Shown: positions 16,046 through 25,300, counted from the first letter of the stretch. The stretch is DNA of 64,000 nt from Pseudomonadota bacterium (GCA_023442945.1 JAEZWW010000008.1:62001-126000); one strand, 5' to 3'. Notes: generated by a model not told the origin, from the letters alone. Made by a program: numbers and translations.

Positions 16046-18841
16046 TCAGTTCAGCGCGCCGTGGCACTGCTTGTATTTCTTGCCGCTGCCGCACGGGCAA
16101 GGGTCGTTGCGGCCGACGCGCGGAACCGCGTCACCCGTCGCCAATGCTGCAGCGGCGCCGGCCACGCCCGCACCACGGGCGGCGGCTTCCGGCACGGTCT
16201 CGGCTTCACCGGTTTCAGAAGGTGCGGTGTAAGTGATGTTCACCAGCTGTTCGCCGCGCTGTTCGATCAGGTCGGCGGCTTCATCCAATTGTTCGGGCGA
16301 CTGGATGCGCACCGTCATCAGTGTGCGAGTGACGTCGTTCTTGATCACGTCCAGCAATTGGCCGAACAGCTCGAACGCCTCGCGCTTGTACTCCTGCTTG
16401 GGCTGCTTCTGCGCGTAGCCGCGCAGGTGAATGCCCTGGCGCAGGTAGTCGAGCGCCGACAGGTGTTCGCGCCAGTGGGTATCGATGTTCTGCAGCAGCA
16501 CCGCGCGCTCGAAGCCACGGAAGTTCTCGGCGCCGACCAGGTCAACACGCTCGGTGTAGGTGCGGTTGGCGGTCTCCAGCACCTTTTCAAGAATGTCATC
16601 GTCGGTGATCGCCGAGGACGATTCCACTTCTTTCTTGAGGGGCAAAGTGATCTGCCATTCTTCCTCCAGCACCTTTTCAAGGCCAGGGATGTCCCACTGC
16701 TCCTCCACGGACTCCGGCGGCACATATTGGTGGACCAGGTCGGTGAAGCTGCTTTGGCGCAGGCCGGCGATCTGGGCCGACAGGTCCTGCGCATCCAGGA
16801 TCTCGTTGCGCTGCTGGTAGATCACCTTGCGCTGATCGTTGGAAACGTCGTCGTACTCCAGCAGCTGCTTGCGCATGTCGAAGTTGCGCGCTTCCACCTT
16901 GCGCTGGGCGCTTTCGATGCTGCGGGTGACGATGCCGGCTTCGATCGCCTCGCCTTCAGGCATCTTCAGGCGGTCCATGATGGCGCGCACGCGGTCACCC
17001 GCAAAAATGCGCATCAGCGCGTCGTCCAGGCTGAGGTAGAAACGGGACGAGCCCGGGTCGCCCTGGCGGCCCGAGCGGCCACGCAGCTGGTTGTCAATAC
17101 GGCGGCTTTCGTGCCGTTCGGTGGCGATGATGCGCAGGCCGCCCAGCGCCTTGATCGCGTCGTGGTCCTGCTGCCACTTGGCGCGCACGTCGGCGATGCG
17201 TGCTTGCTTGGCTGCATCGTCCAGCGCCGCGTCGGCCTCGATCGCCTGCACGGCTTTTTCGACGTTGCCGCCCAGCACGATGTCGGTGCCGCGGCCGGCC
17301 ATGTTGGTGGCGATGGTGATCATGTTGGCGCTGCCGGCCTGCGCCACGATGTCGGCTTCACGCGCGTGCTGCTTGGCGTTCAACACCTGGTGCGGCAGCT
17401 TCTCTTTTTGCAGCAGCTCTGCAATGATTTCAGAGTTCTCAATCGACGTGGTGCCCACCAACACGGGCTGTCCACGCGTGTAGCACTCGCGGATGTCGGC
17501 GATGGCCGCGTCGTACTTCTCCTTGGTGGTCTTGTAAACACGGTCCAGCTGGTCGTCGCGCTTGCTGACGCGGTTGGGCGGGATCACCACCGTCTCCAGG
17601 CCATAGATTTCCTGGAATTCGTAGGCCTCGGTGTCGGCGGTGCCGGTCATGCCGGACAGCTTGTTGTACAGGCGGAAGTAGTTCTGGAAGGTGATGGAGG
17701 CCAGGGTCTGGTTTTCGGCCTGAATCGACACGCCTTCCTTGGCTTCGACCGCCTGGTGCAGGCCATCGCTCCAGCGGCGGCCACTCATCAGTCGGCCGGT
17801 GAATTCGTCAACGATGACAATCTCAGCGCCCTGCTCGCCTTGCTGGACCACGTAGTGCTGATCGCGGTGGTAGAGGTGGTTGGCCCGCAGCGCCGCGTAC
17901 AGATGGTGCATCAGCGAGATGTTGGCCGGGTCGTAGAGGCTGGCACCTTGGGCGATCATGCCGCGCTCGGCGAGGATGCGCTCGGCGGTTTCGTGGCCTT
18001 GCTCGGTCAGGTAGATCTGGTGGGCCTTTTCGTCGACGGTGAAGTCGCCCGGTTTGGTGATGCCCAATCCGGTGCGCGGGTCCGCCTCGCCTTCCTGGCG
18101 GGACAACAGCGGAACCACCTGGTTCATCGCCACGTACAGGGCGGTATGGTCTTCGGCCTGGCCGCTGATGATCAGCGGCGTGCGCGCCTCGTCGATCAAG
18201 ATCGAGTCCACTTCGTCGACGATGGCGTAGTTCAGCTTGCGCTGCACCCGGTCCTGCGTCTCGTAGACCATGTTGTCGCGCAGGTAGTCGAAACCAAATT
18301 CGTTGTTGGTCCCGTACGTGATGTCGGACGCGTACGCGGCCTGCTTTTCCTCGCGCGCCATCTGCGGCAGGTTCACACCCACCGAAAGACCCAGGAAGTT
18401 GTACAGGCGCGCCATCCATTGGGCGTCGCGGTTGGCCAGGTAGTCGTTCACGGTAACGACGTGCACACCGTTGCCGGCCAGCGCGTTCAGGTACACCGGC
18501 AACGTGGCCGTCAGCGTCTTGCCTTCCCCCGTGCGCATCTCGGCAATCTTGCCTTCGTGCAAGGCCATGCCGCCCATCAACTGGACGTCGAAGTGGCGCA
18601 TCTTCATGACACGCTTGGACGCTTCGCGCACGGTGGCGAAGGCTTCGGGCAGGATCTGGTCCAGCGCCTCACCCTTGGCCAGGCGGTCGCGGAATTCCTG
18701 TGTCTTGGCCGTCAACGCCTCATCGCTGAGCTTTTCGAAATCCGGCTCCATCGCGTTGATGCGGGCGGCGGTCTTTCGGTATTGCTTGAGCAACCGATCG
18801 TTGCGGCTGCCGAAGAGCTTGGTGAGGAAATTAGTGGCCAT
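16046..18841 (-). CDS. secA: Preprotein translocase ATPase SecA
   Basis: Motor of Sec protein export, cycling between cytoplasm and SecYEG. 931 residues, from MATNFLTKLFGSRNDRLLKQY to the zinc-binding tail NDPCPCGSGKKYKQCHG. Visible features are Walker A MRTGEGKT (about 102-109), DEAD-like VDEVDSILIDEA, the TMAGRGTDI-type motif NMAGRGTDIVLGG, and QLRGRSGRQGDPGSS. Length and motif order are normal. It is divergent from dciA, as is common in this group. Confidence 0.99.
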   Translation of the reverse strand: MATNFLTKLFGSRNDRLLKQYRKTAARINAMEPDFEKLSDEALTAKTQEFRDRLAKGEALDQILPEAFATVREASKRVMKMRHFDVQLMGGMALHEGKIAEMRTGEGKTLTATLPVYLNALAGNGVHVVTVNDYLANRDAQWMARLYNFLGLSVGVNLPQMAREEKQAAYASDITYGTNNEFGFDYLRDNMVYETQDRVQRKLNYAIVDEVDSILIDEARTPLIISGQAEDHTALYVAMNQVVPLLSRQEGEADPRTGLGITKPGDFTVDEKAHQIYLTEQGHETAERILAERGMIAQGASLYDPANISLMHHLYAALRANHLYHRDQHYVVQQGEQGAEIVIVDEFTGRLMSGRRWSDGLHQAVEAKEGVSIQAENQTLASITFQNYFRLYNKLSGMTGTADTEAYEFQEIYGLETVVIPPNRVSKRDDQLDRVYKTTKEKYDAAIADIRECYTRGQPVLVGTTSIENSEIIAELLQKEKLPHQVLNAKQHAREADIVAQAGSANMITIATNMAGRGTDIVLGGNVEKAVQAIEADAALDDAAKQARIADVRAKWQQDHDAIKALGGLRIIATERHESRRIDNQLRGRSGRQGDPGSSRFYLSLDDALMRIFAGDRVRAIMDRLKMPEGEAIEAGIVTRSIESAQRKVEARNFDMRKQLLEYDDVSNDQRKVIYQQRNEILDAQDLSAQIAGLRQSSFTDLVHQYVPPESVEEQWDIPGLEKVLEEEWQITLPLKKEVESSSAITDDDILEKVLETANRTYTERVDLVGAENFRGFERAVLLQNIDTHWREHLSALDYLRQGIHLRGYAQKQPKQEYKREAFELFGQLLDVIKNDVTRTLMTVRIQSPEQLDEAADLIEQRGEQLVNITYTAPSETGEAETVPEAAARGAGVAGAAAALATGDAVPRVGRNDPCPCGSGKKYKQCHGALN

Positions 18842-19042
18842 GCGGGCGCGTCAGCCCTGCGTTGGCCTTGCGGCGCGGCAGCAGCGACGTGGATTCGAAG
18901 TTGATAATGGACTGAAAGCCCAGATGGGGACAACGCCCGCAACTGCAAGCGCTACCGGTCCTGTACTCTCAAGACAACTGCGCATTTTACCTGCCGCGCC
19001 CTTCCAGCCTTCCATAATGGGCCCACCTCGTCCCGCTCGCCC

Positions 19043-19354
19043 GTGAACATTACCCGACACACCGCCGTCTCTGTGCTCCAAGCGGTCGACGAATCACCGA
19101 CCCTGGCGCACCTCAGCCGCCTGGCGCGGCAGTCGTCGTTGCGCTTAAAGCTTGTTCAGCCGGTGCTCCCTCTAGCCTTGCGCGCTTTGGTGCGGCCCGG
19201 GGCGCCAGAGCCCGATGCTTGGTGTCTGTTGGTACCGCATGCGGCGGCGGCCGCGAAACTGCGGCAGCTGATCCCGCGGATGATCCGGGCACTGGAAGAC
19301 GGGGGAGAATCGATTCAGACCATCCGCATCAAGGTGATGCAGCCCGCACCGTAA
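19043..19354 (+). CDS. dciA: DciA-like protein (DUF721 family)
   Basis: 103-residue protein starting at GTG 19043. The core DESPTLAHLSRLARQSSLRLKLV and the C-terminal IRIKV strand resemble the DUF721 family. DciA proteins load the replicative helicase in bacteria that lack DnaC. The position divergent from secA is typical of betaproteobacterial DciA/DUF721 genes. It is shorter than many DciA proteins and appears to contain essentially only the KH-like core. Function is inferred from the family and neighbourhood. Confidence 0.75.
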   Translation: MNITRHTAVSVLQAVDESPTLAHLSRLARQSSLRLKLVQPVLPLALRALVRPGAPEPDAWCLLVPHAAAAAKLRQLIPRMIRALEDGGESIQTIRIKVMQPAP

Positions 19355-19371
19355 AGGTGCGAAGTCTCGAG

Positions 19372-19447
19372 TGGTGCCGGTTGTCGGATTCGAACTGACG
19401 ACCTACCGCTTACAAGGCGGGTGCTCTACCAACTGAGCTAAACCGGC
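19372..19447 (-). tRNA. tRNA-Thr (anticodon TGT)
   Basis: 76 nt on the minus strand. Acceptor GCCGGTT pairs with AACCGGC, the D arm is AGCTCAGTTGGTAGAGC, and the anticodon stem CCGCC/GGCGG encloses TTGTAA (anticodon TGT). T loop GTTCGAATC, discriminator A and an encoded CCA are present. Confidence 0.96.
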
Positions 19448-19498
19448 ATCGGGTTGAGATTCTAATCGCCGTCGGATGCACCAACGGCAACGCCCGTG

Positions 19499-20014
19499 CT
19501 ATTTGATGCGCTTCAGGGCGGGCTTCTTGCGCTTGGGCGGGGGTGGGGGCGTCTCGTCGTCACGCGCATCGGCCGAGCCGGTGACGAGTTGAATACCTGG
19601 GCGCGATCCCGGAGCACTGGCGCCTTTGGCGTCATCGGTGTCTTCGGTCACCAAGGCTTCGCCGCCCGCCTCTTCTTCGACGTCGGGCGTGGCGGCCACG
19701 GGGAACGCCATGCCTTGACCGTTCTCCCGCGCGTAGATCGCCAGGACGCGGTCCATCGGCACCATGATTTCGCGCGGCACGCCACCAAAGCGCGCCTTGA
19801 ACTCGATGAATTCGTTGCCGATCGTGAGGCCGCTGGTGGCGTCCGGGCTGACGTTCAAAACGATCTCGCCGTTCTGCACGTATTCGCGCGGCACCTGCAC
19901 GCTGTCGTCCACCCTGACTGCGATGTAGGGCGTGAAGCCATTGTCAGAACACCAGTCGTACAACGCCCGAACGAGGTAAGGGCGTGTCGAGGTCGATTCC
20001 AGCGCATTCATCAT
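19499..20014 (-). CDS. sspB: ClpXP specificity-enhancing factor SspB
   Basis: Adaptor that delivers ssrA-tagged proteins to ClpXP. 171 residues. The peptide-binding fold covers 1-110 (STRPYLVRALYDWCSDNGFTPYIAV, then VLNVSPDATSGLTIGNEFIEFKARFGG). A flexible acidic linker and a basic C-terminal ClpX-binding tail (PKRKKPALKRIK) end the protein. It is in the sspA-sspB pair, 25 bases after sspA. Start is ATG 20014 (ATG ATG; the second is equally possible). Confidence 0.95.
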   Translation of the reverse strand: MMNALESTSTRPYLVRALYDWCSDNGFTPYIAVRVDDSVQVPREYVQNGEIVLNVSPDATSGLTIGNEFIEFKARFGGVPREIMVPMDRVLAIYARENGQGMAFPVAATPDVEEEAGGEALVTEDTDDAKGASAPGSRPGIQLVTGSADARDDETPPPPPKRKKPALKRIK

Positions 20015-20039
20015 GGGCGAAACAAGCCAGTTCGGCGCT

Positions 20040-20651
20040 TTACTTGCGCATCACCTTTTCGGACGGCGTCAGCGCTTCGATGTAGGCGGGGCGCGAGAAG
20101 ATGCGCTCGGCGTACTTCAGCAGCGGCGCCGCATTGCGTGACAGATCAATGCCGTAGTAGTCCAGGCGCCACAGCAGCGGCGCCAGCGCGACGTCCAACA
20201 TCGAGAAGTTGTCACCCAGGATGAACTTGTTCTTCAGGAACACGGGGGCCATCTGCGTCAGACGGTCGCGGATGTTGCTGCGGGCTTTTTCCAACGCCTT
20301 TTCGTTCGACTTGGTCGCGCGGTTTTCCAGCGTGCTGACGTGCGTGAACAGCTCTTTCTCGAAGTTGAGCAGGAACAGGCGCACGCGTGCACGGTCCACC
20401 GGATCGCCAGGCATCAGCTGCGGATGCGGAAAGCGTTCGTCGATGTACTCGTTGATGATGTTCGACTCGTACAGGATGAGATCGCGCTCGACCAGGATGG
20501 GCACCTGGCCGTAGGGGTTCATCACCGCAATATCTTCCGGCTTGTTGTAGAGGTCGACGTCACGGATCTCGAAATCCATACCTTTTTCGAACAGCACAAA
20601 GCGGCAACGATGCGAAAACGGGCACGTCGTTCCTGAATACAGCACCATCAT
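20040..20651 (-). CDS. sspA: Stringent starvation protein A (GST-fold)
   Basis: RNA polymerase-associated regulator with a glutathione S-transferase fold but no expected GST activity. 203 residues: thioredoxin-like N-terminus (MMVLYSGTTCPFSHRCRFVLFEKGM, with PYGQVPILV and YESNIINEYIDERFPHP) and an all-helical C-terminal half. Upstream on the same strand are the bc1 genes, separated by a hairpin; an AAGGAG ribosome site precedes the ATG. Confidence 0.95.
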   Translation of the reverse strand: MMVLYSGTTCPFSHRCRFVLFEKGMDFEIRDVDLYNKPEDIAVMNPYGQVPILVERDLILYESNIINEYIDERFPHPQLMPGDPVDRARVRLFLLNFEKELFTHVSTLENRATKSNEKALEKARSNIRDRLTQMAPVFLKNKFILGDNFSMLDVALAPLLWRLDYYGIDLSRNAAPLLKYAERIFSRPAYIEALTPSEKVMRK

Positions 20652-20665
20652 GTTGGAGACTCCTT

Positions 20666-20715
20666 AAAACCAACGGAGTGGATAGGCCGCCTGTGACAGC
20701 GCGCCTCCACTCCGT
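20666..20715 (-). terminator. Hairpin between petC and sspA, probable terminator
   Basis: Perfect 10-base arms ACGGAGTGGA (20673-20682) and TCCACTCCGT (20706-20715) flank a 23-base GC-rich loop. On the minus strand they are followed by TGGTTTTAA. They separate the bc1 operon from sspA. The T tract is weak, so it may be only partly effective. Confidence 0.5.
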
Positions 20716-20752
20716 ATGCACCCGGCCAACGCGCCGGTCGTCTTGCGTCAGC

Positions 20753-21520
20753 TTACTTGACGTCTTTCCAGTAGGCAGCGTTCAAGCGCCAGGCGATGAA
20801 CGTGAAGCACAGCAGGAACAGCATGACCCACACGCCGATCTTGACGCGCTTGTTCTGTGCCGGCTCGCCCATCCACTGCAGGTAGTTCACCAGATCGCCA
20901 ACGTTCTGATCGAACTGCAGCGGCGTCATCGTGCCGGGCGTGACCTGTTCCCAACGGCCGGTGAAGGCATGGACTTCATGGCCGTGCTCTTCACGCGTTT
21001 CGAAGATGGGCTTGCGCTCGCCTTCCAGTTGCCACAAGGGGTTGGGCATGCCGATGTTGGGGAAGGCCAGGTTGTTCCAGCCAGTGGGCTTGGACGGATC
21101 GCGGTAGTAGCTGCGCAGCAGCGTGTAGATGTAGTCCGCACCGCTACCACCGGCGCCAGCGCGCGAGCGTGCGATCAGCGTCAGGTCCGGCGGATTGGCG
21201 CCGAACCAGGCCTTGGCCTGGTGCGGGTTGATGGCCGAGCGCATCGTGTCACCCACCTTTTCGGTGGTGAACAGCAGGTTGTCCTTGATCTGCTGCTCAG
21301 TCAGGCCAATGTCCTGCAGGCGGTTGAAGCGCATGAAGGCCGCCGAATGGCAGTTCAGACAGTAGTTGACGAACAGCTTGGCGCCATTCTGCAGCGAACT
21401 CAGGTCGTTGGTCTTCACCGGGGCCTTGTCCCAGGCAATGCCACCCGATGCCGCCTGCGCGCCCACCAACACACCCATGCCGAGCGCAACACCCAGGACC
21501 AGTTTTTTCCAGATAGTCAT
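20753..21520 (-). CDS. petC: Cytochrome c1 of the bc1 complex
   Basis: Haem c subunit that passes electrons from the Rieske protein to soluble cytochrome c. 255 residues from ATG 21520. Signal peptide MTIWKKLVLGVALGMGVLVG...AQA, haem site NYCLNCHSAAFMRF, a distal Met axial ligand region (NIGMPNPLW) and a C-terminal membrane anchor (GVWVMLFLLCFTFIAWRL). Last gene of petA-petB-petC, 20 bases after petB. Confidence 0.97.
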   Translation of the reverse strand: MTIWKKLVLGVALGMGVLVGAQAASGGIAWDKAPVKTNDLSSLQNGAKLFVNYCLNCHSAAFMRFNRLQDIGLTEQQIKDNLLFTTEKVGDTMRSAINPHQAKAWFGANPPDLTLIARSRAGAGGSGADYIYTLLRSYYRDPSKPTGWNNLAFPNIGMPNPLWQLEGERKPIFETREEHGHEVHAFTGRWEQVTPGTMTPLQFDQNVGDLVNYLQWMGEPAQNKRVKIGVWVMLFLLCFTFIAWRLNAAYWKDVK

Positions 21521-21540
21521 AACGGTTCTCTCGTGGCTCT

Positions 21541-22986
21541 TCAGTGCGGCTTGAACGTCACGCGGTCCGGCACCGGCTTGGGCTCGCCCAACTGGCTCCA
21601 CCAAGGCATCAGCAGGAAGAAACCGAAGTAGAACAGGGTGCCGATCATGGCCACGAGTTCGTTGGTCAACCAGGCCAGCGAGGCGTGGCTGAAGATCGGG
21701 CCGGGCACCATGATGCCCAGGATCATCAGCACGATGAACCACACCACGAAGATGCCGTACAGAGTCTTGTGCCAGTCCGGGCGGTAGCGGATCGAGCGCG
21801 CCGGGCTGCGGTCCAGCCAGGGCAGGAAGAACAGGATGATGACGGCGCCGCCCATCACGACCACGCCCCAGAACTTGGCGTCGAAGGTCTTGAGCAGGAA
21901 GATGGCCACCAGACCGGCCACCGCAGCGACGACCTTCAGGATCATCGAGCACTTGCACTTCAGGAAGCCGAAGATCACGGCGGCGGCGATGATCACGCAC
22001 AAGACGTTGACCATGGTGTCGGTCGTCGCGCGCAGCATCGAATAGAAGGGCGTGAAGTACCAGACCGGCGCAATGTGCGGCGGCGTCACCAGCGGGTCGG
22101 CCGGGATGAAGTTGTTGTACTCGAGGAAGTAGCCGCCCATTTCCGGGCCGAAGAACACGACCGCGAAGAACAGCATCAGGAAGACACACACGCCCACGAT
22201 GTCGTGCACCGAGTAATACGGGTGGAACGGAATGCCATCGGCCGGCGCGTCGGGCGACCAGCGGTTGCCCTTCGGGCCCTTCTTGATCTCGATGCCGTCC
22301 GGGTTGTTGGAACCCACATCGTGCAGCGCCAACAAGTGGGCCACGACCAGGCCGATCAGCACCAGCGGCACCGCGATCACGTGGAAGCTGAAGAAGCGGT
22401 TCAGCGTCGCGTCACCCACCACGTAGTCGCCGCGGATCAGCAGCGCCAGGTCGGGGCCGACGAAGGGAATCGCCGAGAACAGGTTCACGATCACCTGGGC
22501 GCCCCAGTACGACATCTGGCCCCAGGGCAACAAGTAGCCCATGAAGGCTTCGGCCATCAGGCACAGGAAGATCGCGCAGCCAAAGATCCAGACCAATTCG
22601 CGCGGTTTGCGGTAGCTGCCGTACAGCAGCCCGCGGAACATGTGCAGGTACACGACGATGAAGAACGCCGATGCGCCCGTCGAGTGCATGTAACGGATAA
22701 ACCAGCCGCCCGGCACATCGCGCATGATGTACTCGACCGACTCGAACGCCTTGGCGGCGTCGGGTTTGTAGTGCATCACCAGGAAGATGCCGGTGACGAT
22801 CTGGATCACCAGCACCAGCAGCGCCAACGACCCGAAGAAGTACCAGAAGTTGAAGTTCTTCGGCGCGTAGTACTCCGACATATGCTTGCGGTATTCCGCA
22901 AACGCCGTCGGGAACCGGTTGTCGAACCAGTTGTGCAGCTTCGCGCCCATGGACGCGTTCGGAGAGATTTCCTTGAATTCAGCCAT
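21541..22986 (-). CDS. petB: Cytochrome b of the bc1 complex
   Basis: Quinol-oxidising membrane subunit with two b haems. 481 residues and many membrane helices. N-terminal FWYFFGSLALLVLVIQIVTG, haem-ligand helices around MHSTGASAFFIVVYLHMFRG and HVIAVPLVLIGLVVAHLLALH, and a PEWY-like quinol site represented by PVWYFTPFYSMLR (proton site PVWYF). It is longer than mitochondrial cytochrome b because of an extra C-terminal helix pair, as in other betaproteobacteria. Confidence 0.97.
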   Translation of the reverse strand: MAEFKEISPNASMGAKLHNWFDNRFPTAFAEYRKHMSEYYAPKNFNFWYFFGSLALLVLVIQIVTGIFLVMHYKPDAAKAFESVEYIMRDVPGGWFIRYMHSTGASAFFIVVYLHMFRGLLYGSYRKPRELVWIFGCAIFLCLMAEAFMGYLLPWGQMSYWGAQVIVNLFSAIPFVGPDLALLIRGDYVVGDATLNRFFSFHVIAVPLVLIGLVVAHLLALHDVGSNNPDGIEIKKGPKGNRWSPDAPADGIPFHPYYSVHDIVGVCVFLMLFFAVVFFGPEMGGYFLEYNNFIPADPLVTPPHIAPVWYFTPFYSMLRATTDTMVNVLCVIIAAAVIFGFLKCKCSMILKVVAAVAGLVAIFLLKTFDAKFWGVVVMGGAVIILFFLPWLDRSPARSIRYRPDWHKTLYGIFVVWFIVLMILGIMVPGPIFSHASLAWLTNELVAMIGTLFYFGFFLLMPWWSQLGEPKPVPDRVTFKPH

Positions 22987-22995
22987 GACCGCCTC

Positions 22996-23622
22996 TTATG
23001 CTTTCTTGTCTTCGCCGATCAGCAGCTTGGTGTCTGCGAGATACATGTAAGGCGGCACTTCGAGGTTGTCCGGCGCCGGCTTGTTCTTGAACACGCGGCC
23101 CGCCAGATCGAAGGTGGAGCCGTGGCAGGGGCAGAAGAAGCCGCCTTCCCAGTTGTCGGGCAGCGACGGCTGGGCGCCGGTCTGGAACTTGTCCACCGGC
23201 GAGCAGCCCAAGTGCGTGCAGATGCCCACCACCACCAGCAGTTCAGGATGGTCGGTGCGCGAACGCGCTTCGTTCTTCGCGTATTCGGGCGTGGGGAAGG
23301 CCGTGCGCTCGGACTTTGGGTCGGCGACTTCGGCGTCGGTTTTCTTGAGCGTCGCCATCTGCTCGGGCGTGCGGCGCAGGATCCACACCGGCTTGCCGCG
23401 CCATTCAACGGTCATCTTCTCGCCCGGCTTGAGGGCGGCGATGTCGACTTCCACGGCCGCACCGGCGGCCTTGGCTTTTTCGGAAGGGCTGAAGCTGCTG
23501 ACGAAGGGCGTGGCCAATGCCACGGCGCCGGCAGCGCCGGCGCAACTCGAGGCGATCAACCAAGTACGCTTACTGCTGTCTAGGGGCGCGGGAGTGAAGG
23601 TGCTGGACGTTGCGTCGCTCAT
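22996..23622 (-). CDS. petA: Rieske iron-sulfur subunit of the bc1 complex
   Basis: 208 residues. An N-terminal anchor with a Tat-like entry (SSKRTWLIASSCAGAAGAVALATPFV) is followed by the [2Fe-2S] domain with CTHLGCSP and CPCHGST ligand boxes. Electron carrier from quinol to cytochrome c1 on the periplasmic face. First gene of the operon, divergent from mscL. The Tat substrates of this type fit with the tatABC genes present at 28.9-30.6 kb. Confidence 0.97.
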   Translation of the reverse strand: MSDATSSTFTPAPLDSSKRTWLIASSCAGAAGAVALATPFVSSFSPSEKAKAAGAAVEVDIAALKPGEKMTVEWRGKPVWILRRTPEQMATLKKTDAEVADPKSERTAFPTPEYAKNEARSRTDHPELLVVVGICTHLGCSPVDKFQTGAQPSLPDNWEGGFFCPCHGSTFDLAGRVFKNKPAPDNLEVPPYMYLADTKLLIGEDKKA

Positions 23623-23770
23623 GGCGGTCCTCTGCGGGTTCTTGTGCTCGAATCAACCCGGGATTGTAGCGGAGCGAAACAGCTGCACCGGCGCGTGTGT
23701 GCAGCGGTTGACAGGGATCAACCCATGGCAATACTGGCGACCGTCAACAACTACCCTCGGAGGGATACAC

Positions 23771-24184
23771 ATGGGCATGATGCAAGAGTTTCGCGAGTTC
23801 GCCGTCAAAGGCAACGCCATGGACCTGGCGGTCGGCGTGATCATCGGCGGCGCGTTCGGCAAGATCGTCGACTCGATCGTCGGCGATTTGGTCATGCCGA
23901 TCATCGGCAAGCTGATCGGCGGGCTGGATTTTTCCAGCTACTACATCCCTCTGGCCGGCCAGGCCGCGGGCCTGAGCCTGGAAGAGGCCAAGAAGGCCGG
24001 CGCCGTCTTCGCCTACGGCAACTTCATCACCATCCTGGTCAACTTCATCCTGCTGGCCTTCATCATCTTCATGATGGTCAAGCAAATCAACCGCCTGAAG
24101 AAGGAAGAGCCGGCACCCGCACCCGAGGCACCGCCGGAAGAAGTGCAGTTGCTGCGCGAGATCCGCGACAGCCTGAAGCGCTGA
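23771..24184 (+). CDS. mscL: Large-conductance mechanosensitive channel
   Basis: Pentameric inner membrane valve that opens on hypo-osmotic shock. 137 residues: MGMMQEFREFAVKGNAMDLA amphipathic N-terminus, TM1 (VGVIIGGAFGKIVDSIVGD), a periplasmic loop, TM2 (YGNFITILVNFILLAFIIFMMV) and a charged C-terminal helix EVQLLREIRDSLKR. A GGAGGG ribosome site (23758-23763) lies seven bases upstream. It is monocistronic, with a strong terminator after it. Confidence 0.98.
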   Translation: MGMMQEFREFAVKGNAMDLAVGVIIGGAFGKIVDSIVGDLVMPIIGKLIGGLDFSSYYIPLAGQAAGLSLEEAKKAGAVFAYGNFITILVNFILLAFIIFMMVKQINRLKKEEPAPAPEAPPEEVQLLREIRDSLKR

Positions 24185-24208
24185 TTCAGCCCGCCCCATC
24201 AGCTACCA

Positions 24209-24230
24209 ATATCGTAGCTGCCTGCGCCCG
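24209..24230 (+). repeat. Dispersed repeat copy 5 (half element)
   Basis: ATATCGTAGCTGCCTGCGCC matches the left half of the repeat. The right half is replaced by the mscL terminator hairpin, whose first bases are the CGC of the repeat core. Confidence 0.6.
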
Positions 24231-24255
24231 CCGCCGTAAGGCCGCGGGCGTTTTT
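24225..24255 (+). terminator. Intrinsic terminator of mscL
   Basis: Arms CGCCCGCCGCC (24225-24235) and GGCCGCGGGCG (24240-24250), one mismatch, loop GTAA, then TTTTT. It overlaps the last codon of the converging pdxA by two bases and is fused to a repeat half. Confidence 0.85.
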
Positions 24256-25300
24256 ATTCTGAAAGCGCGCGCGCCATGCGCACCGCGGCCAGCAGGCTGT
24301 CGGCGCTGGCGTGGCCAGTGCCCGCGATGTCGAACGCGGTGCCGTGGTCCGGGCTGGTGCGCACGAAAGGCAGACCCAGCGTGACGTTCACGCCCTGCTC
24401 CACCCCCAAATACTTGACCGGGATCAAGCCCTGGTCGTGGTACATCGCGACCACCACGTCGAACTCGCCCGCACGCTGCGGCGTGGCGCGCGCGCGCATG
24501 AAGACCGTGTCCGGCGCAAACGGGCCATGCGCATCGATCCCCTCGGCGCGCGCCTGGGCGATGGCGGGGGCGATGTGGTCGATCTCTTCACGCCCGAAAA
24601 GCCCGCCTTCCCCGGCGTGAGGATTCAGCCCCGCCACCGCGATGCGCGGTGTTTTTCGTCGCGCCGCCCCAACACTTTTGTGGGTAATCCGCAGGGTTTG
24701 CAGGATGTTGCTCGCGGTCACATTTTTGACCGCATCAAGCAAGGACAGGTGGATGCTCACCAGCACCGTGCGCAGTTCGTCGTTGGCCAACATCATGCGC
24801 ACCGGCACCTCCGCCACCGGCACGCCCAGGTGCGCGGCGGCCTCGGCCTGCAGCAACTCGGTGTGGCCGGGAAAGGCGTCGTAGGGCGCGCCGGCCGCTG
24901 CCAGCGCTTCCTTGTGCAAGGGCGCGGTGACGACGGCCGCCACCTCCCCGCGCAAGGCCGCGCGCGCGGCCCAGACCACGCAGTCGCCCGCCATGCGACC
25001 AGCCTGTGCGCTGACCTGGCCGATCGGCACCAGCGCCTGCGCCGGCACGACCTGCAGCACCGGCACACAGCGCGGTGGCGCCGTCCAGGCTTGGTCGGGC
25101 GTCTTCAGGTCGGCCACTGGCAGCGCGGGGCGACCGTCGGCCTGCAGCGCCTGGGCGCCGCGCCGCACGCTGGCCACGTCGCCTGCGACGAAGCAGCCGC
25201 GCAGCGCATCCGGCGCATCGCGAAAGGCCTTGGCGATGATTTCCGGCCCGATGCCGGCCGGGTCGCCCAGGGTGATGGCGATGGGTGGTTTTGAAGACAA
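24254..25300 (-). CDS. pdxA: 4-hydroxythreonine-4-phosphate dehydrogenase
   Basis: NAD-dependent step of pyridoxal phosphate synthesis. 348 residues. Begins PPIAITLGDPAGIGPEIIAKA; has the metal-site His segments GHTELLQAEA and AMYHDQGLIPVKYLG, and ends FDIAGTGHASADSLLAAV. The most likely start is TTG at 25300 (MSSKPPIA), because no ATG or GTG lies between the stop region and the conserved core. That TTG falls in the tail of a dispersed repeat. The gene converges on mscL and shares two bases with its terminator. Confidence 0.95.
   Translation of the reverse strand: MSSKPPIAITLGDPAGIGPEIIAKAFRDAPDALRGCFVAGDVASVRRGAQALQADGRPALPVADLKTPDQAWTAPPRCVPVLQVVPAQALVPIGQVSAQAGRMAGDCVVWAARAALRGEVAAVVTAPLHKEALAAAGAPYDAFPGHTELLQAEAAAHLGVPVAEVPVRMMLANDELRTVLVSIHLSLLDAVKNVTASNILQTLRITHKSVGAARRKTPRIAVAGLNPHAGEGGLFGREEIDHIAPAIAQARAEGIDAHGPFAPDTVFMRARATPQRAGEFDVVVAMYHDQGLIPVKYLGVEQGVNVTLGLPFVRTSPDHGTAFDIAGTGHASADSLLAAVRMARALSE

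Noticed and set aside
16061..18904. Very long open frame antisense to secA, and similar ones opposite proS and petB
   Set aside because: High GC and strong third-position bias leave antisense frames open. Their translations are Arg/His/Val-rich with no family motifs, while the sense strand encodes a complete known protein.
20753..22189. A single long minus-strand frame covering cytochrome c1 and the antisense-like part of petB
   Set aside because: The real cytochrome c1 starts at 21520 with its own signal peptide; the upstream extension is a shifted reading of petB.
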